64,000 nucleotides of DNA from Acholoe squamosa (lineage: Eukaryota > Annelida > Polychaeta > Phyllodocida > Polynoidae). Under the pieces are notes generated by a model, which was given only the letters and a program-made list of their open reading frames with translations, was not told the origin of the DNA and made no database searches. This document shows, piece after piece, positions 10,954-25,900 of the stretch; within the stretch, counting starts at the first letter, position 1, and each line of letters opens with the position of its first letter. The position numbers and the translations under genes are program-made. The stretch lies in the NCBI GenBank assembly GCA_949317995.1, contig OX439044.1, forward strand, positions 48,006,166 through 48,070,165, written 5' to 3'.

Positions 10954-13900
10954 AATAGAAGTAATGGTATATGATGTTATAACTACCTAGGCCTAATTGA
11001 CAAGGTGAGATTATGACCCATTACATACCAATAGTGTTGCGCTCAGTGTACATGTTACCGATATGCTTAGACAATGACACATACCAACATAGTAGGAATA
11101 GTATACAAAAATGTAGCAGGTCTGTTGAGATAACGACACACACCAACATAAGAAGATGTAATACCATGAGAAATGATTATTTGGCTGTGTATAGGAGATG
11201 ATGACACACAGTCATTTAGGTGACGGTGATGATGCAGATGCTTAGACGATGACACACCTATGTAAGTAATAGGGATGGCATTACTACAGATATTGCAAAC
11301 AGACAGTAACTGGTGATAGAGACACCCCATGTTAATTTGGCGGTGAGCTATGTGGCGTGTTGGGTGGGTGAGGGCGTGGCAGGGCGTGGGAGGCAGGGGT
11401 TAACAGGCACAGGGCTCAGCTGGGCACCATGGCATGCGTCTCCAGCTTTTATTGAATGAAACTCTCCTCTCTGGGCCGGCAGAGGAGAAGCCCTTCATCC
11501 ACCATGTAAGCCAGGAGTGATTATCTCTTCCCCACCGCCGTGCCCTGGAGGCCCGGACTCCATCCCGCTTCACCCCTCGCTGCCCCCTCGCCCCTCCCCC
11601 CTCCCCCCTCCCTCTCAGTCATCTGCCTGCCAGACTGGCAGAACACTTTGCCGTAGGTCGGGTTTTGCTCAAGCCCTACGACCACCCTTTGGTAGAGAAG
11701 GAGACAAACTACAACTAGGTTACCCCCACCCTCCTCCATACCTCCAGTAAACAGCTAGCACCAGGAGTGGCATTTTCCAGACTCTGTTCATCTATCAGTA
11801 GTATGGCATTCATAAATCTGTAAGGAATTCGTAGAAATGTCCTTGTCACTTACGCCTCCCGGTGGTGATGGTTATGACGGCTGTAGGTCTGTTTTCAGCA
11901 CCCCTGTGTTTATGGCTGTCTGCATTTGATATGGAGAGTATACATAATGTGCAATAGAGATTTGAAATGTCGTCATAACTGAGTAATATGTCGCAAAAAA
12001 GACCTCATCAGAAGTATACCATTGGAAGGCCCTGTCACCACCAATTCACTCTGATCAGTTCCAGGTATAGACAAAGGGCCTTAGTCCATGTCAGGGATGG
12101 GCAATACCTTGCAACCACGTATAGCAACATGGCTTCTCCTTTACTATACTGTGCAGATCTTGGCGGCAAAGTGGCTTCCCTGTATGATGCTGATCAATCT
12201 GGCAAAGTGGCTTCCCTACATAATGACACAGAGATAGGGCTATCTGATCTCACACAATGTGGCGCGCCATGTGGCAAAGTCATATTTAAATAGTGTCATG
12301 ATGACCAACATGGCTCAGCGGCTTCTTTTACAAAAGTGACCAAGTGGCTTCTCCTACATAATACCATGTTTTTGTAAGGTGGCTTCTCTGTCAATCTAAA
12401 GCATATAGCCTACTTACATATTAGGTTAAGATAGACATAGTCTTAATGGATCCGAACAGATTGTCAACCACAATATCACTTTTATTGCAGGGTCGGATCC
12501 AGGATTTTGAAAGGGGGGGCGCCCCTCATTTAGCCCCTAATTTTGGCTAAATTCTAGGGTAAATAAAGTTAGGTAAACTCTTAAGTACAGGGGAAAAGGG
12601 GGAGTGCGCGCCTCCCTCTAAATCCGCCGCTGATTATTGTAATCGTGAAATGGCAATAAACACATGTTCAAACCTCAAGATGTAGGCTGGCTTCCTTAAC
12701 ACGGTCCCATGAATACAAAGTGGCTTCAACTGCAAAACCAGCCAAAGTGGTTTCTGTCATAGAAATGTGAGATGATTTTAGGGTACTCCACAAAGCTGTA
12801 TATCATCTGTATACACCCACCGAGAATTTTTTTTATATAGAAATTCACTTTCAAAAGAAGAATGTGGTTTGTTAAAACCGATGGTTTGTTGAAATCTTTT
12901 GCATCTAGTATAGTAATAATCACTCTGTCTATACATTGCAGATAATAGTAAAATAATCAAAACTTTACTCGCCTACTGGGTCTTCGACAGTGAATTCATA
13001 TAGTAAGTTTTGAATTAATGTTTATATTTTTGTGCCGCTGTAAAGCCTTTTCTTTACAACTCTGCCTTAATATTTTTTCCGGTTCGACATCTACTTTTTA
13101 GCAATTTAGGGAGGACACTAAACTCTGATTTAGAAAATAATAGCCTATCCACAAATTAACCAACAAACTCACTTTAGTAATTCCGTATAGATATACCTTT
13201 TTGATATATTTAATGACGGGAAAATGGGGTAGTAATTGGTCAAAATTGCTAAATCATGTTTGGTAGGGATGAGAGGCTGAGGCGGGGTGGCAGACACTTG
13301 ACAGTGACATGGTGTGAGAGTGACATCAGTGGGGGCTATGTTTACATTAGTGTGACGGCAGCTGTCAGTGGTGGCCGTCTCACACTGACATTAATACACT
13401 AAGTGGGCGGGCATTGGGGCGGGGCTTCCCCTGCCACCCTTCACTCACTACAACTCACTTCAGGACACTACATGTTCAATCTACATGCTGAAGTCTAGCT
13501 AAAATCTAACAGAAACAGATTGATGAAGAGACTAGAAAAGCGGTTCTTGGCCTATAACAAAAACCTTAAATATGATGGCTTCATACATGTTGATCCCCAA
13601 ACCATAAACTATGAAATAATGCTATAAAACGGTCTCGATAACGTCTTTAGCAAAAGGCTTTTTACGGGGTTTCAATTGAAGCCACAGGATGGCTTCGACT
13701 GTGGCTTCCTATCTAATATTGATTTTCCAGGGATGTGTATTTAGCTTTGGTAGTTTCAAAGAAACTCATTTCAGCGGTTAAAGGAAAGCGGTTAGTCAGT
13801 GGGTGTTAGTTATTGTTATTACACGATTTCTGTGACTCACAGTGCTTTAACTGGATATTCGCGTCTCGTTCATCATCTACGGCTACAACTCATGCGTCAA

Positions 13901-16900
13901 CTGATATCCATTCAATACTCAGTTAATATTATCATTTTGCATCAATTGCAAAGCTACACCATATTGTAAAGATGAAAGGTAGATCTCGGTAGTCTCATAT
14001 GAACCAGAGCTCGTGTCAGCTCTGCATTGTTTTTCAGATATTGTAGCCCAACCCCTACAATTTGCAGCTTTTCTCACTCCGATATTCCTCCCCTATCTGG
14101 CTGCAGATCTCCGTCCTGCAGACCACTCTCCATGCAGATTATTCCTCGATTATGCTGTGAGAGCTCACTCTATAAGCTGCACTCGAATTTCCTGCACAGA
14201 AAAATAAAAATATCACATTTGGCTGCTCATGCAGTGTTCCTTCTGCCCCGTGTATCCCTCCTGAGAAGTAAATAATGCGAGATCTCCTGGTAAATAAGCA
14301 ATATCGTGCACAGGAAATCAACCCGGGGAAATCAAACACCCATGCCACTGCATGGACTGACAGAGCAACAGAATTATTTTGGAAAGAAGTGTTCCTATAC
14401 CACAGGAATCACATATCTATTCCCCAAATCCCCATGCTGAGCCCTTCCCACCCACCAGTCAACAGAAGTAATAATATATACATCCTCCTCAACGCTAGTC
14501 CCCACAGAGGTTTGATTGACAAGGACTTCATAAAATGCATGCTATTGTGTTCATTAGGATGGAGATTTAACCGGGATTATGTTGATTCTTACATAAACGA
14601 AGCCATACAGGGACCATATGCAATAGAGGAGCGATTTACCTACGTCACCAATGTACTTTTAAGGTTGTTTTTTTCAGATACAGATGTAGATATAATCTGT
14701 GTTATTCCAGATATCAAACAGATTTTTAGTTGTGATACAGACTGTGCACCCACTGCTAGTGCTATACTGTATACATTATGAGCCAACAGTGAACAGAGGC
14801 TTATCCAGAAAGTGTCACTCACTGCTTCATCCAACACAAATCCTGCACAACCCTGTCTTCCTCAGCTCAAATCCAATTTTCTTCATTTGACTTTGATATA
14901 ATTATTGTGATTACTATAAGGCACAAAGTAACTAGATGAAATAGTCATTACCCATCCTCCTTACCACTGTGGCTTTTATATGAAATAATGGACTATACGT
15001 GATTAGGGAGTGGTCATTATTTAACAGCAGGGGGTGGTGGGTTTGAGGGGGGGGGGCAAATTTTTTCGGGCCCCCTGACCGGAGTGGGCAAAATTTATCA
15101 GCCCCTCTGAGGGAGGGGGGTAATTTTACCTGTTTTCCGAGAAAAGCCTGCATGTTACTATAGATCAGAAGGGTCCTCCAGGGCCCTGTTTCTATACTTT
15201 TCAAAAAAGTATGGCACCATCCATGTCAACTAATGCAAAGCTAAAAGTGCAGATAGAGCAAAACCAGCTTTCTGTTTCTTAACTTGAGTTCTACTCTCCT
15301 GTTCTATTGACTAGAACTGGATAGGACAACTTGAGAAACGCTAATGCAATGGTGGCATCCACCTCTAGTGCACCTCTCACTGGTATATCCTTAGGACCTT
15401 CTGCCTATTCATTTGTGTGTTATATCATATGTTTAAATCAATTGAAATATGTGGATCCTGTTTTATAGTGGGTTATGGAGACACCGTTTGCATTAGTGTT
15501 TCTTAAGTTGCTCTCTCCAAAATGGCTCAGTTCAAGTTCTAGCTGAGTTCATTTGAGGCAACTGCCTAGACCCAAATGAATAGAGCAGAATGTACCACTG
15601 TTTCTAAACCTTAGGATATAACTCAAACTCAGTCTTATCTGCTCCAATGATATAGGCAAAATTATTGCTTTTCAAACAACTTTGCCACCAACCCTTATAG
15701 GTGGTCAGCAAAACTTTAAATAAGAGAAATACACAAAAAACTTGGATGATTCCTTTGATGATAGATTAGCTGAAATTCAAGGATTTTGATGGCACCATTG
15801 CATGAGTGTATCTCAAGTTGTTCTATCCAGGTCTAGCCAGTAGAGCATTAGAACAGAACTCAAGTTAGGAAACAGAAGCATGTTTTTGCTGGGTCTGCAC
15901 TATTAGCTTTGCATTAGTAAACATAGATGGTGCCATTCAGGTATACAATCAGGGCCATGATGGCAGCAAAGTCAGTTGGAAAACAACAGAATTACTTCTG
16001 TTAATGGAACAGATTGGACTCATTTTGAGTTCTATCCAAATTTTAGAAACAGTGGCATTTCTTGCTCTATTCATTTGGATTTAGGCAGTTGGCTAACACA
16101 GACTTAGATAGAACTCGAACTGAGCTATTTTGGATAAAGCAACTTAGGAAACACTAATGCAAATGGTGCCATCCAAACCAACTATAGAAACAGGGCCCAG
16201 AGGGGCAGGCCAAAAGAATTCTGACCCTCGTGAGGGGGGGGGGCACATTTTTTTTCGTGCATTCGCGCAAAACCTCACCTGCCCCTGTTGTTGAAAAATG
16301 ATCACTCCCTTAGAGGCAGACGGCTAAAGGGGGGAGGGGTGTAGAGAGAAGACCACGGGTAGACGCGTGCATTAAGGACCTCTTCCCATGATAGCGTCTT
16401 CCGGTCACCCAATTAGGCCTAATGGTTACATCCTACTTTTTTTCGATCACTGATCCTAGATAATGTTATAATTGGATAGAACACGTGAAAAGATGCTTGG
16501 TGTATACTGTACACTTTGTTATTTGATTTTATTTCATTCTTGTCATGTCTCTGTAAGGGCTGATTTTAGTTGATTATCTCAACAGGTGATGGTTTTCACA
16601 CATGCTAACGAGCAAAATAAATCATGGTTGGTGTTTTTCATTGGATCGTCCTAAATTCGTATTGCATGAGTGGAAAACGGTATCTGTGATGGAGAGGCGT
16701 TGATTGTATTTACATTGTTGATCAACGTTATTAGATGTCAATATTAATTCAATGTCGCTATTTCAATGTTGACAATGATCATTTATGTCAACATCACACT
16801 GGAAATAGTGTACTCAATGCAATATTGATTCAACATTGTTGGCTGTCAATCAATGCTGTCATTTTTCAATGTTGATATATCAACATAACAATTGTCAACT

Positions 16901-19900
16901 TTGAAACTATATCCTATCAACAACAAATAGCGAACAGAATGTATGTAGACAAAGGTTCTCGACTTTTGGGTCTGACTGAGGGTTATCTTATGAGGCGAAG
17001 TTAACCTTTTTATTTTATGTGAATAACTTCTTCCCATAGAGTTAGCATTGCAGGGCTGACCGCCACACCCACAGTGGCATAACGTGTGCCGATCCACCAC
17101 AGCAGCCGATCCACCACTGCAGCCTCGTTCCGGGCGCATGTCAACATTCAAAATGGTGGACCGCCGCTCGTACGGGGCACTATGGTAACGGATTTTGTTA
17201 ATTTTTCTTTATTTAAACCCTCTAAAAACATAAAATAAATAGAGAACTAAACTCCCCTGGTGTCCTCGGTGGCTGATCCACCCCTCGAGACACCCCCCTC
17301 GTGGTGGATCGGCCACCTCTTACACCACAGTCGTTTAGTTCTCTCTATATACACATTTCATGCTATCTGAGTCAAAAATGTTCAAAACGTTTTTGAAATT
17401 GCATATAAAGATAAATATTTACATGTTTTTATGATCATTTTGGGTGGTTTTAGTGGCGGTGAGATACAGGGATCAAGGGTTCCCAGCAAATTGTCGTGAG
17501 TCCTTGTCAACCTGTGTGAAGTGGCTCACACATGACGCTAGATGGAACACAACGTCGTTATTTCACAAGATCACCAGGAATAGCAATTGCTATGCCATGT
17601 GAGTCTAACACACAGTGGTGAAAGATGACAGAATGAGTTATCACTCAAAAAGAAGTCACCATTGATGACCAATCATGGCGACAGATGACGACAATTTGCT
17701 GGGTTATCTCACACAGGGTGTGAGATACGGAACTGCAAGGTTAAAACTATGAGGCGTTTGTATTCCACTGTTCCCAACATGAAATAAATGTTGAATCAGC
17801 ACTGATGTATAGATGTTGAATCATGGATGATTTAATTATTTTGAGTAAACGTTCAAAGTTAACGATAACATATCAATATTGCATAAATCGATGGTCACGA
17901 AAAATGACATAAGATTTATTTCATGTTAAGAATGAATCATAATGTAGAATTGTATATGCCTTGACGATATCCTCTGCCATTCTTCAAAATGGCGTGGAGG
18001 AACTGAATCTCATTCTAAACAGCTCTATTCTCCACTGTGTCTGTGATGGCATCAAAATAGCTCCAAACTCCTTGTCAAAAACAGATTTTTAGGGCCCTGG
18101 CAATACTATGTAGTCAATAATAAAGGTTGCCTAATATTTGCCTAATGTTTCCCTTGGCAACAGTGGACAACCCCTAGACAACATTAGGGCAACCCTTTTT
18201 AACACTGGGTAAAATATTGGTAATATTAGGTAAATCCTAGGCAACATTAGGCAACCCCTTGTAGCACTGGGTAAAATATTGGCAACATTAGTTAAATCTA
18301 TTGGGAACATTAGGCAACCCATTGGGAACATTAGGCAACACCTGAACAACATCAGAAGTTGGGGCCATCAGAGAGGTGGATTTAGACGGGGGGGGGGCTC
18401 TTTTTTACCTGTACTTAAGAGTTTATTTGTGGTCCCTACCTAGGCCTAGGGCTGAACTTCCAATATCGTGTTCTTCTCCTGTAGCTGTCAAGTGTCCCAT
18501 TTAAATTCTCATATATACGTCAGTGACAAAGTGTTCCATGATATGCCTTGACGATATCCTCTGCCTTTCTTATAAATATATTTACTTTAACTTTATGTTA
18601 AGCAAGTGAATTTTTATTACTTGAAAGCGGAAGTTGTAAACTCTGGGTGGTCACCGTAATGGAATCGATGAAAATACAGATGCGACATAGGATGGCACAC
18701 TGAGCCACGAGAAGATCCTAAACTGGGACATTGAATATTCAAGAAGCAGAGTAACCATCTCCAAACATGATATAATACACAAGGAACCAGTATTATCCTA
18801 TCTACTTGTCCCCCAAGGAAACACTATCGATAATACAGTACACTTAACCATGTCCCATTGAAATGAGTTATATGACAGAATGTCTCCCAACGGGGCTCTA
18901 CACAGGTCCTGTCTACAGCAGATTGGGATCTCCTCTTATTTCTATTATTTGAATAGGGGTGTGTTGATTTTTGTTGGCGTTTGTCACCATTGCTTTATCT
19001 GTATACCTGGAGAGAAAAATGGTAAAGTTTCACGAGAATTGGTCTGAGTGAGATAACCCTCACTCAGATCATAATTTTTTTTGGCAGGATATGGTCAAAA
19101 TTTAATTCATTTGGCAAAAATGATGATTTGATAATGGTTATCTGGCCATTTAACTTAAGATGCTAAACCTGGCTGTAAAATACGGAGTAGGGTTTTTGCA
19201 TTAAGATTTCATAGTGCAGCTCTGTGAATGAAGGGAATTATCTTATCGGTCAATAATGTATCTTGGGAGGTCGGCATAGAATACAGGGGCCCAGCGAAGC
19301 AGAATAGATTTTAGACCAATCAGATAATTGCCTCCATTCACTGCAAACCTTTAGAGTGGTTACCATAGTTACAGTTATCACTGAATATCTCGCTAGTACC
19401 AGATCAAGCAATCCAAATGGTGCGTCACACTGGACAAATAGAGGCAAATCACTATAAGTACTACTATATAGCAGCAGCGATGAGCAGCTCGCCAATGTGT
19501 ATCTCAGTGCTAATCATCATAACAGGGCAGATTCTCAGGCATTTTAATAAGAGTGAAGATAAATATTGATGATTTTCTATGTAGCTATATTCATCTAGGT
19601 TGAAAAACGTAATCATTACTGTGGCATGTACTGGGAATAGGAACCCTAGTGCACCCTGCACTAAGGGCCCTTTTTCGCAGATCCTGCCACATATAGCTAT
19701 GTTTATACGTAGAGATTATGATTGTAGTCTAGACGTAATATCCCGATATTGTTCCCCACATTGCTAGGTTCTCAGACATTTGGGTAATAGCATGCAATGT
19801 ACCATGATCATCTTAAGAAAAAGAAAACTTTTGAAAGTGCCTAGTTGACTCACACACAATTTAACTTCTACTCAGCCAATATATTACCTGTACCAATGCT

Positions 19901-22900
19901 GTACATGGGTCTTGTACCTAGAATCAGATTTCAACATCGTGGCCATTCTAAGGCAGGGCGTTGCAAACATAAGTGACTTTTTAATTGGCACTGCCTGAAC
20001 CGTCCTGACACGAGTGGTGCACAAAAAGCCATCACAGTAGGGGATGGCTGCCGATAAAGGATAAAAATCTAAAAAGGCCACAGACAAAAAGGTGGGCCTC
20101 TCTGCCGAGTGAGCGCATCTGGTTAACATCGGCGGTACAGGGCGCAGAGTACAGGGAGTGACATGGGTGTAACGGCTTTGGACCTGTAACATCTAATGCC
20201 GCCTGGTAGAGGGTAGAGAGCCTACCTCAAAGTCGCAAAAGGGTGCATGCTCGGAGAATCGATCTGGCCCTCTGCGGAGACGAATGTTGACGCCGCTGCG
20301 GTTCCGGAGAAATATTAGTGATTTGCCGTGGAGGACCTCCTATATATTATGTGTTTCTTGCACAGTGAGTTTTCGTACAGCATCAACCCACTTATCTGCT
20401 TAAAGGCAAATCAGGTATAGAAGCCTAGTATCACGTAGATTCTTTATCCCAGTGATTGCTGCCTGCATGCTCATATATCAGCGACATAGGACATGACGAT
20501 CAGGGATTCTATAAAACAGGTAGAACCAACTTCAGTACAAAATTATTCCCGGCTTGGTGCCATTGTGGCTATAGGCTACTATACATGTACAGTGTAAAGA
20601 CATGTATTTGGGTAGGTCGTCCAAGACTCGACCATGCACTTGGGCCTCGCTATTTGATGCAATGGTAAATGATGAGTCTGTGTCGATAATTTCTTCACGA
20701 GTGGGTTAGGATCGTATCACACAAGGTGATATGTTGAAAGTGTATTATAACGTGACCCTAATCCACTAGTGAAGAGACGAGAAGGCGAAGATCCACCAGA
20801 GTAGACTTTTAAGGCGTAAAACAAACTCTAATTCATTTAAAATTCACTCACACTAACCTGCAGATGGCTCAAAAGCTATTTTTCCTGGGGTCTTGCCACC
20901 AGAGTAAACCTTTATATTTATCTCTTGTTGTTTAAGGCGTACAATAACTTTGATTCGTTAAAAATTCACTCATAACAAGCCTTAGACGCCTGAAAAGCTA
21001 GGTTTCCTGAGGTCTTGTAACTAATGCCCTTGAGAATGATGGCATCATGCAATATTCTCATGGGGGGGGGGTTACAAAGGCTCAGTGATTTTGCAGTATC
21101 ATCGCAGCATTCACCATGATATAATAAAGTTTACCATGGCCATCCCACCACCAGACATATTAGTGTTAGATTGTGAGCATAGGCCCTATATTGTTTGTGG
21201 CTTGTGCAAGTTCTTCCTTGTGTAGACAATGAGGTACCTGTTGTATGCAATCTTTAAGAGTTTGTATACTAGGGTGGTCTCAACTAATGTAAAGGTGAAA
21301 TTAAGAGAAAAGTGGCCGCGTCGAGGGCGGTTTACCCTATTCATGACGGAACTGCGCGATAACGTGATAACCTGCCCAGTTGGCAACGGTTCCAAATTGC
21401 AGTGCTGAAGACTACGTCTTTTAAAAAGAAGGACATGGTCCTACCCTTATCTATTATAAAGATGTAATCACTGACATTCGTATTGAAGGACTGGGGTTTA
21501 CAACATGTTACATTCTTTATCATTCCCTGGTACGATTGCAAACAATACTCCCAGATACAATTAGACGTACATCCTTATGATTTATATTTATGTAGTCCCA
21601 GATCAAGAATTTATATCCAGATCCCCGTAATGATAAAAGCACTACCCTGGTGCTGAACCTCGTGATGTTAGAATCTCGCTGCTTTTGCTTTATGAATTTA
21701 CTCTGCGGGGCAAGTCATATTTGTGTTTAGTCCATCATCATGCTTCCCTGCCTCTATCTCAACTGCCCCCCTTTCCTTTCTGTTCCCTTCCGCTCACTTA
21801 GGTCTTGCACAATTCAGCTCCTGTCTCGTCATGTTACTAAAGCACCAAAGTATTCCTGCATGACAAGTGACACAATAAATTGACGGAGTGGGTGGTCAAG
21901 GGATAAGGGGAAAATGTCTACAAAAGTACGATGCTGTGATTTGAGTAAAGGGGGATTGCACCAAAACAATGTTTACTTCGTTCTTAAGGCCAAATCCCAC
22001 TACATGGAAAATGGGGTCTAAAACGGCTGTGATTCTGGCTATCGGCAGCCTTGGAGTCTTGTCAAAAAACAAAATTCACAAGGGTTCCCATGCCACCCAT
22101 ACCTTTATCAAACCCCACTACTAGCCAATATTGGAAGGGAAATGTCTGTGAAATTCATCACTGTACTGAATAGTTGTCACTTTTAGTCACAAGTACAACA
22201 TTCTTATGACTAAAGTGTGTGGAACTTGGGTCCTGATTTATGAAAAGATAACACACCTCTTGTGATTTACTAGAGATTTTTGTTTTCCTCTAAATCACAG
22301 GGAATTTCCGTATATTACAGAGATTTCTGGCCTCTTGTGAGGAAAATATCAAAAGCTTTTGATGTATTCCACTCCTGAAATAACAACACTTTGGCAAAGA
22401 TTCTTAGCCATTATAGGACTTCCTTATGATATTACCACCCCAATATCGGCTAAGTAACCGCATATCCTATATCACAAAGATTTTCTGGCTATTTTCGCGT
22501 TGTGGGATTTGGCCTTTATTACCACTATGAGTGATCAGACAATGCCAATCTGGCCAACTAGAAACTCCAACAATTTGAATTTTCCAAGATGCCATCATTG
22601 CAACAATGCATGTGAGCTTCTGCCATTCATGAGAATTAATGTATGATGGTTAGCAGTCTTCTTTTACTTGGCATATGGGATACTGAATGTTAAGTCAATA
22701 CCATCATTCCCTATGTATATCAATTATGTATACACACTTATACAGGAATCATATTGAATAGAGTTTCCAATGACAGCAGTGAATGGCTATTGATCCCAGA
22801 ATTCTCATGTGAACCCCTATCAGGTATACCTTGATGCACGCATTTAATACGGCCATATTAGTGCTAGGCATGTCGTTCCACACTTCTGTCACCACCCAAT

Positions 22901-25900
22901 ACCTGTGCCATGACGCTAGAGGCACTTGTATGGCTGCCTACATGTACCTGTTGAGATGCAGATACTAGTATCCATATTGCCTGTAGCCCGAGGCCTGTGG
23001 TCTGCTATCAACGTGTCTAAATACATGAGAGATCGGTGTGTCTCTCTTATGGGAGGTGGGGTGCATAAAACTGTTGACATAGTAAAGATTATTATACAGG
23101 TACCCTGCTAGCGCAACTCATCTTAATCACATCCTTGTTTTATGTATAAAGAGTGATGAGTTTTCACGTCAATATAATGTAAATGTCATGGGCTGTGCTA
23201 GCTGGGTAACCTTCTATCTCCTCGATTTACACTAAATTTAACACAGGCAAGAAATAAAGGCATTACACACAGCGAATTTTAGGAGAGGATTTTGCGTGAT
23301 ACCCTCGGCTGTATATGTGAAAGTATTGCCTTAGTCTCTATAGGCCCCTATCACTATACTGAAAGTTGCCTCTTGGCAGTAAAGGCAGATTGGTTGGGAG
23401 TAACGTAGGACCTTCTATTGTTTACCGCCAAACAATAGAATGATCTATGATATGATTATTTCAGTGAGTTGGTCATATGTACAGTACTTAGGCCTACTCA
23501 AATACAGCGACATACAGGAACTGTCCATTTTTCATGGCGAATAAGGCAGTCCCATTGATCTCTCATCCCATGAAAAAACCTTAAACTTTCAGTGATATGT
23601 TGCTTCAAATGGTTCCCATTTGACCGTCCTGCAGTTGTGATTCTTCCCCTTCAATAATCAGGGGCGTAGGAAAAGGGGATGGATGGGTGAGGAGGTCCCC
23701 TATATAAGCCTATATAAAAATGTAGCAGCCCCCCCCCCCCAACCGAGACCCATGGGCCCCCCCCAATAAAAATTTGCTTCCTACGCCTCTGATATTCTCT
23801 CTGTGCAAGGTTCATTTTGATTAGAATTAGTTCTTGGGGGATTGCCAGGGAGATTTGTCAATTCTCAGTTTTGAGTTCAAGGTGTGGATTTAAAATTAAA
23901 GAGGAACAATAACATTTTCCCATATTTTTCTACTGAAATGGTCGATTGAATACATGGTGAATACAAACTACCTATTCACTCATGCTTGTATATATCCTAT
24001 TGTCCCAGAGGGAGATATATTCAGACATTGTTTTTTTTCTTCCTGGGGGTTCAACCCTAGAATTCTAAAAAAACACACACAGATATATTCAGACATGTCT
24101 GGAAGAGCAGGACTCTTATATTGATGATCTATAGTTGGCAGGCGTAATGTCTTAACTCTGCTCCCAAATATCACACAATCGGCACCGTGTAGCAGCAGCA
24201 GATAACAAGACGAGTGTCAGGTTTAAGTGAAAAGAATCCTCGCTCCTTGATGATTATCTACACCGTTTGCTCGGTAGATACAATCCCTCCATTAAATGTC
24301 TGAAAACCAGCAATAAATGTCTGCCCCTGGGCGAGGTGGGACATGGTCGGTGGCTCGATGACGGTGGCTTAAAGCCTGAGGGCTCTCGTATTTCACATTG
24401 CTCCAGCAGCAAAAACTGCACCAGCATCCTTCTCCCCCTTTAAGGCCGTTATTCACACATGTTGGGCAAAAAGGAAACCCAGCATACCCTCTTTGTGCGT
24501 CACAATTAAACAGTAAATTGTCCGTCTTCATCATTAAGGAGGAATTAAGTGGTTGCTGTATTTTTGCATCTTTGTCAGACAGTTGGGAACCCCCTGCGTG
24601 GAAGGTCTTAACTTTTTGAGGATCGGTGGTGCATTAATGGACCATGTCCACCCGTCGTCATTAAGTCATGGATCACCATCAAGAGCTCATTCAAGTATCA
24701 TGTCAACCCTCTGGGGCTACCTCCATCAACATGCCATGATTCGGTTAGTACATCAAGGCAGTTTATGGCGAGTAACTCGCTAGAGCTGCACCCATGTTTG
24801 CATTAGTGCACCGCCGGCCATTAAAGGGCTTCAAGAATAGGCAATGGCATGGCTTGTTTGTGGGTGTGGAGGAGGTTCAATGAGGTGCTTGTTCACCATT
24901 AATTTTAGTCTCCATACAGGGATTGTGAATCTGCCTCCTTCCTGCTGCCATAAAGGTTAGACATTCTGTCACGCAGACCCTGGAGCGACGTGTCCCCATG
25001 TCAGTCCTCCTGTACCACGTTAATCAGTAACTACCAGTAGTAACCCGACACTCTCCCATACCTGAAGCTCCTCTCCAGATCCATATGCCCCTCATATATA
25101 CCACCAGGACTACTCCCCCCGTAGATCATATATACTTCCCTGGTTGAGTACCATTTATATGAATTCTCGTCAGTTTCCATGTCTCCTGAGCACTCCATCT
25201 AGCATTCACCTTTCAACCCCCTTTCAACCATTTCCAACTCATCACTCTTACACGACAGTTGTCTCGTAAACTTTAAGGCTGAGTGCAGACACTTCTGTCC
25301 GTTTTTGGAGACACGAGAAGAGAAGAGTCTGGATGGGTAAATTCTTTACTTACTGCACCAGATTGCAGCTCACTGTTAGAGGGTTAAACTTTCTAACCCC
25401 CTCCCCCCGACCTAAGGGGGCAGCCATTAATTATATACGCATCCAGTGGGTGGGGGGGGGGGTCAGGCCGAATGCGTACAGATGCATACAGGGTGGGGTC
25501 AGAGGCTTTGAGTATATGTACGCATATATAATATATGTGCGTACATAATTAATGGATACCCCCTCAGGGCAAGAATATAATATACATGTACTACTGTACT
25601 TCCTAATTCTTCAGTATAGTCTTGGTCTTAAGGCCTGGTCCTAACATCGGGGGTGCATAATTCTAGATCGGAGAATACACCTACCTATAGCCTAAAAAAC
25701 AAACAAACTTAGATATCAAAGAGATTTATACCTGAACATAAACACGTACATTATGATGAATCATACAGCATTGGCACACACTGTAATACTGCGTACCCGT
25801 ATTTACATCAGCAGCTAGTGTATTTTTGGAATACACCAAGACTTGTTGCTAGTACAAATCCAATGACCCTACAATAGATTGCCCCGTACCGAGTACACTG

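Noticed and set aside
14275-14781. 168-codon plus-strand ORF in sFRP intron 2
   Set aside because: No recognised motif, no splice or promoter context, antisense to the gene; length is within chance for this amount of sequence.
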